From Silene noctiflora (lineage: Eukaryota > Streptophyta > Magnoliopsida > Caryophyllales > Caryophyllaceae): DNA of 28,040 bases. Every line of letters begins with the position of its first letter. Within the stretch, counting starts at the first letter, position 1. The stretch covers positions 199,789-227,828 of the forward strand of contig VHZZ01000121.1 of the NCBI GenBank assembly GCA_009801015.1, in the 5' to 3' direction. The notes under the pieces are model-generated. The model saw only the letters and a list, made by a program, of their open reading frames with translations. It was not told where the DNA came from and did not search any database. The position numbers and the translations under genes were made by a program. Positions 1-9,600 of the stretch are shown here, in pieces.

Positions 1-92
1 ATGATTTTTTCAAAACTCATTAGTTTTTACATATTTGATAATAACAAAATCTGAAACAGCAACCCGTGCAATTTGCACGGGTTTAAGACTAG
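1..92 (+). mobile_element. Helitron 3' terminus (rest of element off-window)
   Basis: A perfect inverted repeat with 11-nt arms and a 1-nt loop lies at 61-83 (arms AACCCGTGCAA / TTGCACGGGTT). Five bases later comes CTAG at 89-92, followed by T at 93. A GC-rich hairpin a few bases before a CTRR end, inserted before a T, is the diagnostic 3' end of Helitron rolling-circle transposons. The 5' end (TC...) and any Rep/helicase gene would lie to the left of the window. The copy is probably non-autonomous, but this cannot be judged here. Confidence 0.7.
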
Positions 93-398
93 TAACTTAT
101 AAAGTTTATTACTAATAAGGTTTAATCACCAACATATTGGTTATTTTGTGATTTATGTATATATTTTAATATTTTATTTTAGAAAAAGGCAACCGTATTG
201 GATACCGTATATCCGGTTTCATATTTTTGTCGATCCTTATCCGATACGATTTTTAAAGAACCGTATCGGATATCCGAAAATCCATATAATTAAATTTGTA
301 CAGCGTATCAGATACGTATAATAAAAACCGTATCGTATAATTTTGCTTTGCCCAACTCTGGCCTTAGTCCCACGTTCCAATATTTCATTCATTTGTTA
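93..398. repeat. AT-rich stretch with degenerate CCGTATCGGATA repeats
   Basis: No gene is seen. Between about 186 and 345 the words CCGTAT, GGATA and CCGATACG recur in both orientations (for example at 193, 206, 239, 271 and 333), giving a cluster of short imperfect palindromes. This looks like a decayed repeat. I do not recognise its family. Confidence 0.4.
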
Positions 399-609
399 GA
401 CCTGTTCTTTTGGACTTAATTTCAGTTCATTTCAGTTCAGTTCAGTTCAGCTCTCTTAAGTTCAGTTCAGTTCAGCTCAGCTCCAATAAATTTAGTTCAG
501 TTCTGTTCAGTTCAGCTCTTCTCTTCACAAATTAACTCATACTTCAGTTCAGCTCCATTAAATTTAGTTCAGTTCAGTTCAGACAGTTTCAATCCAAAAA
601 AAGAAGACC
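399..609. mobile_element. Tourist-like MITE (PIF/Harbinger type) filled with a TTCAG array
   Basis: The element is flanked by TTA on both sides (396-398 and 610-612). Its termini are imperfect inverted repeats: the left begins GACCTGTTCTTTTGGACT, and the right, read from the other strand, begins GGTCTTCTTTTTTTGGATTG. Almost all of the interior is a degenerate tandem array of the pentamer TTCAG. The 3-bp TTA target duplication and short TIRs fit PIF/Harbinger (Tourist) MITEs. No coding capacity. A related copy in the opposite arrangement begins at 27859. Confidence 0.6.
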
Positions 610-837
610 TTAATAATAGTACAAATTAAATAGATTAAAGTATTAGGAAACAAAAGTAAAATGTCAAAAAAATGTCCTATATATTCACATATCCGTCTTA
701 GAAAAGACTAATTGTCTTACAAAAGACTAACTATAATGATATAGAAGATGGATAAATCTGTATTAACGAGACTGATTATTGTAAATTATTGTTATGGTAA
801 AAGTGGAGTGAATACTACTAGACGTCTAGACCTGACA

Positions 838-1025
838 AAAATGACCTGACCCGAACCCGAATAACCTGACTCGAATGATTATTGTTGCAAACTGATTATT
901 ATCCACAAATAACTTGATATAGCTGACCCGAAAATAACCCAAACCCGACCCAACTCAAAATTTACAAACCCGAGATGACCCGTCCCAAAATTAACTCAAC
1001 CGAACCTGTCCCGATTAACCCGTTT
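838..1025. repeat. Degenerate ACCCGA/ACCTGA repeat cluster
   Basis: The words ACCCGA, ACCTGA, CCCAAACCCGA and AACCCGT recur irregularly through this stretch, which lies 200-400 bases upstream of the gene at 1341. It reads like a decayed minisatellite or transposon subterminal region. No reading frame of note. Confidence 0.4.
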
Positions 1026-1204
1026 GCCTACTAAATACTTGGTACACAATACCCCATTTTTGTAACATAAGTGGACTCTAAAATAAGAGTTGAATTTGGC
1101 AGAACATATTTTATATCAGATGGGTCTCGCATGTCCCTTTCATGGCCGATTTTGAGAAAAACCAAGTACAATCCTTGTCATTTGTGTGCGTAAACTAATA
1201 AAAG

Positions 1205-1211
1205 TATAAAA
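1205..1211 (+). promoter_or_regulatory. Putative TATA box of the 1341 gene
   Basis: TATAAAA lies 130 bases upstream of the ATG. With the usual 25-35 base spacing, transcription would begin near 1235-1245, giving a leader of about 100 bases. That leader contains a TTC-rich tract (about 1288-1308), which is common in plant 5' leaders. Confidence 0.45.
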
Positions 1212-1340
1212 CTTGGCAATTGGCATCTCACATTTTGCATTTTGTCCCACCACGCAACTAACTATCATCTTACATTTTTATATTTTATCTTCTTCTTCTT
1301 CTTCTTTGAATCATTATTCTCATCGTCAAACAATAACAGC

Positions 1341-2594
1341 ATGCCTCAATCCAAATCTGTTGATACCCTGTTGAAATCTGCGCGACCCTTCATCAGGGGT
1401 GACTTGGACAAGATTGATGACAAACTCCCCGCCTTGGTGTCTGTTCTTAGATCAGTGGGTGCGGCCGAGTGCTGGCATAAGCACGGCACCTTCTTAGAAC
1501 ATCTTTTTGACATTTACCGTATCCTTAAACTCTGGGGTGCTCCTGATGCTGTCTGTCTCTGTGGTCTATTCCACTCTGCTTACTCTAACTCTTATGTCAA
1601 TCTCGCTATCTTCGACCCTTCAACTGGCCGCGATACTGTCCGTGCCCATGTTGGGGAGGCAGCCGAGAGCCTTATCCATCTCTTCTGTATTGTCCCTCGC
1701 CAGCCTCTCATTCATGATCAGCTTATCTTCCACTATGCTGAATCTGAACTCATGGACCACCTCCAAATGTCGGAAAAGTCTGTTCGGGATGTGCAAGAGA
1801 AGGGTTTGTCGAATAAAGACGAGGCATGGAGGGTGAAGATTAACTCTTTGGTGCCTGAAGATGGTGTCCTTGTTAAGCATATTAAAACAGGTGAAGATGT
1901 CAGGGTTTCCAGAAGGGTAGTTGCTGTTTTTCTACTGATGACTATAGCTGATTTCAGTGATCAGCTTTTCAGTTTTCAGGATGTGCTGTTTGAGAACTTT
2001 GATGGGAGACTCGAGTTTAAGGGGAGTGATATTGTGTCGCTTTGGCCAGGAGATGGGAAACCGGGGTTGTGGACTAGTTCACTGTCGAAAATGGGAGCAG
2101 TTTATATGTTAATAGTGAGAGAAGAGGAGATGATAATGATGATGAAAGAGAGAACGATGAGTAAAGTGGCGGAAGGGAGAGATGAGGATATCGAACTTGT
2201 TATTCCACCCGTCTTTGATAATTGCACTCGGGTTTTGAACGCAAATGAGCAAATAGAAGCAAGAGATCTGTACTGGGAAGCTGTGTGTGATTATGCAAAG
2301 ATAGGACTGGATAAAGCCGAGGAACTACTACTGAAGAGCATTGAGAAGAACCCGTTTGTTGGAGAGCCTCATGTGGTATTGAGTCAGCTATATTTGAGCC
2401 AGGGCCGGTTTGAGGAGGCTGAGGTCGAGGCTGAAAGGGGGCTTATCCTTCTGCTTCAATGGGCAAGTCCTTGGGATAAGAGGATGTCTTGGGAAGGTTG
2501 GATTGCTTGGGTTCGAGTTTTGTTGATGAAATCGAAGGAGAAGGCTTGGCCTGAAACTTCTTGGGGAATCCTGAACTTGGGACTTGTTAGATGA
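1341..2594 (+). CDS. Intronless DUF6817/HD-like protein with C-terminal TPR-like region
   Basis: The frame is open from 1242, but the first ATG is at 1341 and the upstream residues are an implausible Phe-rich translation of the TTC-rich leader. I therefore start at 1341, giving 417 residues. The N-terminal part (about 35-230) looks like the plant DUF6817 family, an HD-hydrolase-like helical domain. It has WHKHGTFLEHL (45-55) and GLFHSAY (75-81), so the usual HD pair reads His-Ser (78-79). From about 307 to 370 a helix-turn-helix pattern (LYWEAVCDY, KAEELLLKSIEKNP, LSQLYLSQGRFEEAEVEAER) is TPR-like. No signal peptide or membrane helix is seen, so it is probably soluble. Function is unknown. 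The altered HD motif argues against, but does not exclude, metal-dependent hydrolase activity. The coding region is intact; the family name is from memory. Confidence 0.85.
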   Translation: MPQSKSVDTLLKSARPFIRGDLDKIDDKLPALVSVLRSVGAAECWHKHGTFLEHLFDIYRILKLWGAPDAVCLCGLFHSAYSNSYVNLAIFDPSTGRDTVRAHVGEAAESLIHLFCIVPRQPLIHDQLIFHYAESELMDHLQMSEKSVRDVQEKGLSNKDEAWRVKINSLVPEDGVLVKHIKTGEDVRVSRRVVAVFLLMTIADFSDQLFSFQDVLFENFDGRLEFKGSDIVSLWPGDGKPGLWTSSLSKMGAVYMLIVREEEMIMMMKERTMSKVAEGRDEDIELVIPPVFDNCTRVLNANEQIEARDLYWEAVCDYAKIGLDKAEELLLKSIEKNPFVGEPHVVLSQLYLSQGRFEEAEVEAERGLILLLQWASPWDKRMSWEGWIAWVRVLLMKSKEKAWPETSWGILNLGLVR

Positions 2595-3360
2595 ATTTCG
2601 ACTTGCAAATTTGCAATGTTTCAATCTTAGTTGAGCAGTTAAAAACAATGGACAAACCTGCTAACTATGTACTGTATTGTAGAATTGTTTGGATCAAACC
2701 AATGTATTGTAGTTTATTTGCAAGTAATAATGCTATTTGATTGATGTGATTTGGTTGTGAAACGAAAGCGCTTAGAACTTTATACATTGCAAGTTAAATG
2801 GAGCGGCGCGCTGTACCTGCATAGTAACTACATCAAGAAACAACATAACCTGAACAAGATTTAGTGTCGGATAACATGACCAAGTGCACAGACGAATCAT
2901 CATAGGAATAAAAAGGCAGGATTGCAGATTTGCAGGAAAAAGAAAGAAATGAATGGCATAAAGATAAGAATGAAAAAACAAAATACAAAGCATATAGCAG
3001 CATCTGAAATTGCAGCATTCTAAGCTTACACATATAAGTTTTACAATAAGAATCCGGCATATGAAATGCGACACAAGTGAATGGCAGAAATCCCCCTGCT
3101 TCCTTTGTCCAATTCACTTCAGCCAACATTTTCATTTGCTGACATACATCAGCTTAATGGTTCGAGCCATTATTTATTCTTCTGCGATCGTTACTTCCAT
3201 TCTCCAAGCTACCTTGTTTCAATTCGCCAAAAAATGTTATGTAAATGTATGTGTTTCTGCAACTGTGCTATTGAATGTGGGAAGCGCCTTCAGCAGTGCA
3301 GTATGGTTCATGTTAGTTTCTTTGTAGTCAGTCAGTAGCAAACTGTAGCTTATACTCTAA
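2595..3360. other. 3' flank of the 1341 gene and unassigned DNA
   Basis: The first 150 bases are AT-rich with several TGTA and AATAAT words (around 2680-2730), suitable for the 3' UTR and polyadenylation of the upstream gene. Short open frames occur on both strands between 2772 and 3338, but none shows a domain, a codon pattern or splice partners that I recognise. Confidence 0.35.
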
Positions 3361-4766
3361 ATGATAGATACTATGATGGAAACTCAAAACAAACTTTTAA
3401 CAAAAAAATACAAACTTTTACCGAAAAAAATACAATCAATAATGAGTTACAATTTTAACTCGAGGAGAACCTATCTAATAGATAGCGGTAAGTAGGGTAC
3501 CGTGTCCCCAAAAGAAACAATAAATTATGTCTATCACTTTAACTAATGGCAATTGTTTGATTAAAACTAACTGAAACTAACAAAGTCTAATAAATTAGTA
3601 AAATATGAGTCTAGGATGTTGAGGCATCGGGTTCATTATGTTTTAAATAATTTAATCAATGAACAACAACTAGTTCAAGAACAGGCTATGCGTGTAGCGA
3701 TTAAGTCCTAGTGGGTCAATAATCACCCTATAAGCTGAGTTACGTTTTTTTTTTTTTTTTTTGCTGATCTCTACCCGATTCCCAATATTAGATTGAGATT
3801 ACAAATATCAATTAGTAGTCTAGACCTTAAACAACTTAATCATCCATATAAAGATGTGATTTAGATCTTAGCACGATTCCGTTAATAGTTGTTAACCTAA
3901 ATTAATAATAAAATCCCTATTTAATTGTCAACCTTAAACCCTAGAAGACATAAGTTCATCAAGCAAAGGAACGAACTTGAATTTGGAAATCAGCGAAGGA
4001 ATGAATTAAAATTAAAACTTTAATAACTTGTGCTTCAATCCAAATTCTTCAATAATCCACAAAAATAAAGAGATTTTCGAAGAACTAATGTTACAATAGT
4101 AATTAGGATTAGAGTAATAATAAAAAGTGTAGTCTAAATTTGATTACAAAGGCCCTTATTTAGTCTAGATGGAAAAGGCTAGAAAAAGAATAAAAAGAGG
4201 CGTTACGGAGGCCGCCTCGAATCGAGATAAAAATCAACCCTATGCGAGTATGCAAAGCATGACCATCCTTAATTGGGACCGTTGAAGCTCTCAATTTCTT
4301 CTTTTGGTCTCCTTTTTGTCGAATAGTTAAAAAAAGTTAAGAGGCAAACTTAGAAACCAGCACCAAATATTGGTTAGTCTTCCAATCTTTATGATACAAG
4401 TCCAACTCGACCTGGAATCACTTTCTAGCATCCACAAAATGTTCCTAGCAACACGGCAATACCAAGCTTATGATGAAGGAAAAGGCGTCCCAAATCCCTC
4501 ATTTTCCTACAAAAATACATAAACGCTACAAAACACAATAGAGGAGAAAATAAGTTCCCAAAACCACTCCTATGAACGCATAACAAGATAAAGGTACGAA
4601 AAGCGGGGTTAGAAACATATAAAATGGTAACCCAATACCAAACACGATACCAAAAAAGGGAGGGAGAACAACTAGAATTAGATTAAGGAGGTTGTTAATG
4701 ACCTAATACCACGTGACTTCTTATTAATTTACAAACGTTATCTATACTGATACAAACCTAAAGTTA
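3361..4766. other. AT-rich intergenic DNA, probably old repeat sequence
   Basis: No frame longer than about 60 codons is seen. There is an 18-base T run at 3745-3762 and many A/T-rich words. The base composition and lack of coding signal suggest decayed transposon DNA. I could not find ends, target duplications or domain remnants that would name a family. Confidence 0.3.
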
Positions 4767-4768
4767 TA

Positions 4769-4988
4769 CTTCTTTTATCCTAGTCATTTGTTTATTTTTG
4801 ATTTTGGTACAAAGACCAATAAGAAGAGAGGAGACCATTTGAAGTGTTGTTATTGAGTGACAAGTAGTCGATAAAAAGGTTATGTGGATGATCAAATTAC
4901 TTTTCAAAAATATTCTCAATATAGAAAGCTAAACAAATAATCGAGACACCTAAATGAAACAGGTAAACAAACAATGAGAACGGAGGAG
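4769..4988. mobile_element. Stowaway-type MITE, 220 bp
   Basis: Flanked by TA on both sides (4767-4768, 4989-4990). The left end runs CTTCTTTTATCCTAGTCATT and the right end, on the other strand, CTCCTCCGTTCTCATTGTTT. These are imperfect inverted repeats of the Stowaway (Tc1/mariner) kind. An internal phrase near the left end (GGTACAAAGACCAATAAG) matches the element at 8254-8459, so the two belong to one family. It lies about 490 bases upstream of the helicase TATA box. Confidence 0.7.
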
Positions 4989-4990
4989 TA

Positions 4991-5477
4991 CAAACTAATG
5001 CAAAGTTTTCAAATTATACCCGACTGTTTAAAATATGAGCTGGTCTCCCTTAACACGAGCCATTTTGGTGTGAAACAATAAGACCGAATTTTGAGACTAT
5101 TTTACAGCCAAATATGACAACTTTTGAAAAACAAGTTATCAAAATCTATAACGCTAGCTAGACCACTGTGGTTACATTTAACCATAAAATAGTTACAAAA
5201 TCACGTTTTTACCAAAAAAATAATACATCTGAAAAAAGAATTTGTGCTAAAAGATACACGAAGTACACAAGATTTGACAAGATATATTTACATATCTAAA
5301 AAAATATTTGCAAAATGACAATAAGTACAATTTTTAAAATTTGAAATGCACCAAAAGACGGGAAAGAAATGAGAAGGATAAATTCGGAAAGAGAAGTAGA
5401 GATGGAGTAGTACTGTGAATATGATGAAACTTGAAAGTGAAGTGGTTGTTGTAGGTTTACGAGGAGGCTGACCAAAT
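4991..5477. other. Upstream region of the helicase gene
   Basis: AT-rich, with no coding signal or recognisable element. It is the presumed distal promoter of the downstream gene. I see no motif strong enough to name. Confidence 0.3.
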
Positions 5478-5483
5478 TATAAA
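5478..5483 (+). promoter_or_regulatory. CHR28: Putative TATA box of the helicase gene
   Basis: TATAAA followed 30-60 bases later by a pyrimidine-rich stretch (CTTTCCTCCCTCCCTTTC) fits a plant core promoter. Transcription would start near 5505-5515. A (CTC)n tract follows at about 5568-5586. Confidence 0.45.
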
Positions 5484-5509
5484 CTCAACCTCGTGCTCTA
5501 CTTTCCTCC

Positions 5510-5708
5510 CTCCCTTTCTTCCAAATTACTAAACCGTTGCTGTTTGCAATCTCTGCACTCCATCAATCCTCCTCCTCCTCCTCCTTTCACTCTCACCTGC
5601 TTTCCCATTTTCTTCCCTTTTTATTTTATTAAACCCAATTAAATTTGAATAAACCCTAGTATTTTTCTCCACTGGCGCTTTGATTTGCCTCTAATCCTTC
5701 ATTTTCTG
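5510..5708 (+). other. CHR28: Non-coding first exon (5' UTR) of the helicase gene
   Basis: A CT-rich leader ends at a good donor (TTCTG followed by GTAAAC at 5709). Intron 1 would run from 5709 to 6620, where GCTATTGCAG provides the acceptor, and the first in-frame ATG comes 61 bases later. The start is an estimate from the TATA box. A leader intron is common in plant chromatin genes. The intron holds an 18-base T run near 6028 and a short MITE. Confidence 0.5.
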
Positions 5709-6137
5709 GTAAACCCTCTTCCTAATCTTTACTGATTCGTTAATTTTATCTCTAATCTTCGATGCCCATTTGTTAATTTCGCTCATGCATTACCTTTTTA
5801 TCTTTCAAATTCAAATATTTCTGGGCTTGTTGGATTTCATCTTTTAATCCCTAAATGCCCATTTTGCTAAAACGTTTGTGCATGTTACTTGTATATATAC
5901 TCAATTGTGATGCAATCATTTCGTATAGTTTAATTTATGAAAGATCCAATCTTTACCGTTTTTTCGTAATTGTAATTGATTAGATAAAAAAACCCATCTC
6001 CTCATACTGGCTGGCTAGGGTAAATCTTTTTTTTTTTTTTTTTCTATAGATATTCAGGTGTATATTTGTAATGAATGGCGATGAGTTATGATAAGTTTAA
6101 TGGTAGTTGATTTGGACAAATAAAGTGCAGTTTATTA

Positions 6138-6219
6138 CTTCCCAACCATTTATTTGCCTTTGATTAAAATACCCGTCACTAGAATAAGAAAGGCAAACAA
6201 ATGATTGGGGCAAAGGGAG
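6138..6219. mobile_element. Short Stowaway-type MITE, 82 bp
   Basis: Flanked by TA (6136-6137, 6220-6221). The left end CTTCCCAACCATTTATTTGC pairs with the right end, which on the other strand reads CTCCCTTTGCCCCAATCATT. Almost the whole element is inverted repeat, so it would fold into a hairpin. It lies in the leader intron of the helicase gene. Confidence 0.65.
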
Positions 6220-6681
6220 TAGTTATGTTGGTCATGCAAAGGGCTGTTTTAAGCATCTAATATTTTCGGGGGGATTAAGAGATTTAGTACTATATCCTAA
6301 TGTCTAGTATTCGAGTGGGACTTCGGTCGAGTGAATGGCGTCCATCTTTCAAACCCACATTCTTACAGTGTTTATGTTCTTCTCTACTTAATGCAGAACA
6401 TTTGGCTGGAAATGCATCAATGAGATTGTTAGACTAGACTGCCTGACCCTGGAGATAGTAATCCAGGGCTCGTTGAATGTACTTGTCAATTTTTCTCTCT
6501 TTAATGAATGTATATGCATCTTGAGTTTTAAACAAACAATCGGCTAATTTGATTTGTGATGATTTCTGGCACTTGAGTCCTTGAATTACTATAATTGTTG
6601 TGCCCCTTCGGCTATTGCAGGTTAAATCTCCTTCGAGCCGTTGTATCTTATTTCAGTGAAAGAGCAGGCTTCACGCACGGT

Positions 6682-9600
6682 ATGGGAACAGAAGTTGTCG
6701 AGATTTCATCGTCATTGGATAGTGATTTTGATTTATCAGAAGACGATGAAGTAGAGGTTAGATCTGAACCTCGAGAACTTGGGGTTGTACCTAGACCTGG
6801 TGCCTCAAGTACAAGGGTGCTGCCTAATTGGCGTCAGCCGCAAAATGCTAATGCAAGAAATGATGGTCAGTACTGAATAAGCTACAATTGTGTTTTTCAG
6901 TTAGTTTTTTGGGTTGTTTCAGCATGCTGCTTTACTTTCTAGGTTTTCAAATGGAACGTCCGAAGCCTTCCTCTGGTTCTGATAGAGTAGCAAATTTTAT
7001 GCCTTCGGGTTCTGGTAGAGGAAGAAATTTGTTCGCTGGCCATCGTTCTCAGGCTGAATCTTCTGGTAGCGCAAGCCATGGTAATATTAGCTATCCGAAT
7101 GCTTTTTTTTTCATAACATGATTGAAATTTAATTCTCAGTCCTGTCTCAGGATAAAAAGACGAGTAGGTTCTCAGTTCAAAAGAATTGATGAGACTTTTT
7201 GTTGGAATAACACTTTTCATGTTGTAATGCAGGTTACCAGCAAGACTCAAATAAGAGGGTCCTTCCATCTTCTCTCCAGCCATCTGGATCACGTTCTAAT
7301 CCAAATAATTATTGGGACAATTTAAGTAGTAGTCGCCGTGGAAACAATGATGGGTTTTACCATCCAGTGGCACTAGGTGAGGCAAACTCTTCGAGCTATG
7401 GAAGAGACAGTTTTTCCCGGGGCAATCTCAATGATCAGCGTACTTTTGACGGTAGTCGTCCTCGCATTCTTCCCCACACTTTATTACGCGGCAAGGCTGT
7501 TTCAAGTGATCCTCTCCAAAATATGGGGTTTGGAGAAGAGAGAGTTTCGGGAGATGAAAGTGCAATATATCAAGCAGCGTTACAGGTAGTTTGTCTATCT
7601 CTTGTCAATTGAGCTCAGTCACTCTTCCCGAATATAAATGATGCTATTTTGTTATATCGTAGAAAACGAATCTCATGCCTCTTCATGACTTTCATCATCA
7701 AACTTTGAAATTGTCTCAGGGAATAGCAAAATGGTCAAATTTTGCTGTCCTTTGCTTATTGTCGGGTGGGCCGTTACCATTCATGACTTTTATTATTCTC
7801 TTCGCCAGGAGATATGCTTAGGTTTCTGTCAGAAAGCTGTCTTTTGCTTCTCCATGGGTAGTGGTGTTACCTTGGATCCCTCTCTTATCCCGTTACCCGT
7901 TTTCACGGGGTCTTTCATTGCTGCCCTTTTACTAATAAGTTATTATCATGGGAACTTTGAGTGAAGGCGTCAAACTATGTATTGTTGAGTGGTGGGAGTT
8001 TTTGAGGACATGGGGTATGGAAAATGGGGTCAAGCACATCAATCACAAATTATTAACTTAGATACGAAAACATTATTTGTATCAAATGAAGTATAATCGT
8101 ACCCCACTTTGATAAGAAATGGAATAAATAGACATTATCTTAGTTGATTTGACCTGATTTGTCAACGAGTTTAGTTGCACTTGTATATATTAACGAAGAT
8201 TCCCCTTAAATATAAAAGTAATGGCGTTTGCACAGTCCTGAGCTAAATACATACTCCCTCTGTCCCGGTCAATTGTTGTCATTTGGTTTCGGCACAAAGA
8301 CCAAGGAAAAAGAGGGGGCCAATTATAAGAGGACAAGTGGACCAAATTGAGTGTGATGGATCAAATTGCTCATCAAATGCAATCCTAGAATACAAAGGAC
8401 AACAATTGACTTAGACACCCAAAATGGAATAGGACAACAAATGATCGGGACGGAGGTAGTATTAACTACTACTTGATGCCACGGCCACGCTGCCAGCTGA
8501 ACTCTGGTATTGACTACTCCCTCCATTCAACTCCACACTACCACTATCTATTTTGCACACTATTCACAATCGAGTATTAAAATTCAATTTTCTCTCAATA
8601 CGTAAATGAAATTATATCCATGTGGGATCTTGTTTGATTCGTCTTTACGAATATATTATAAATATCTAACTCTTATAATTTTTGCAAATACGTAACTAAC
8701 GATATCTACCGCGTAAAACACGCGTTGCCAAACGTGAAAAAGCAAAGTGGTAGTGTGGAGTTGAATGGAGGGAGTACTATATAGAAGGAAAAGGACACAA
8801 CAAACTGGAAGAAGAGTGAGGGAGAAGGAAGGATTAGTTTAAACTTGCAATTCTTTACCACTGAGGATTTTTCAAGGTCCTTAGGTTATGTAATGGTAAC
8901 CATGTCCACTTAACTGCCCTGCGACTTAGCTCACTCAGAGAATTTACAAATCGATTTACTTAATTTCGTGCAATGATTCGCATTTTGCACGAATTTGTGT
9001 TAAATTCGTTAAAAAAATAGCGAATTATGTGTTGTTTATATAGCGAGAAAAATTATGAATTTTGTAGCTTTGATCGTGGTATTAAATATGAGTTGTGATA
9101 TCGTTTTGCGGCGAAATTGTCAAGGTTTTTAGGTTACTGCAAATAAATACCAAGTAATGTTGCCTAGAATCCTAGATTTTTTGCTCTCTGAATGAGAGGG
9201 GCCATGATGATTGAGTACAAGGGCAAGTCTGAACTCTGCAACCAAGATTTAATACCATGGGCCATGGCTCAGTTGGAAGTTGGAACCAAGCGCCATGCTT
9301 AGAGGCTTCAGGACACTAAATGTTTATCTAGATGATACATTTTAAATTTTTTTATTTCTCTGGGTTTCAAGAAAATAAATGAAAGTTCAGATTTTAGGAT
9401 TTAAATACGACGGCATAAATCACATAATAACAGTAATATTATTGTAAATTTTACACAACAATATCAAAATAGATTTAAAGCCGTTGAGTGAGGGGAAACT
9501 TTGTGAGAAAGAAAAATTGTGATGATTCAAAGAGTTAAATGTGAGTGACAACATCCATTCTCTCTAACTATTGGACAAAATGATGTCAAAATATAAGGGT

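Noticed and set aside
1242-1340. Upstream extension of the 1341 gene, giving a 450-residue product
   Set aside because: It begins at TTG rather than ATG and translates the TTC-rich leader into a Phe run. It also starts about where transcription itself should start.
2772-3338. Overlapping open frames on both strands after the 1341 gene
   Set aside because: They overlap each other in different frames, are Cys/Phe-rich and unlike any domain I know, and have no convincing promoter or splice context.
9255-9310. tRNA- or SINE-like head with an A-box match (TGGCTCAGTTGG at 9265-9276)
   Set aside because: No B box (GGTTCGANNCC) follows at the needed distance and no cloverleaf can be drawn, so the match is probably chance or an unrecognisable fragment.
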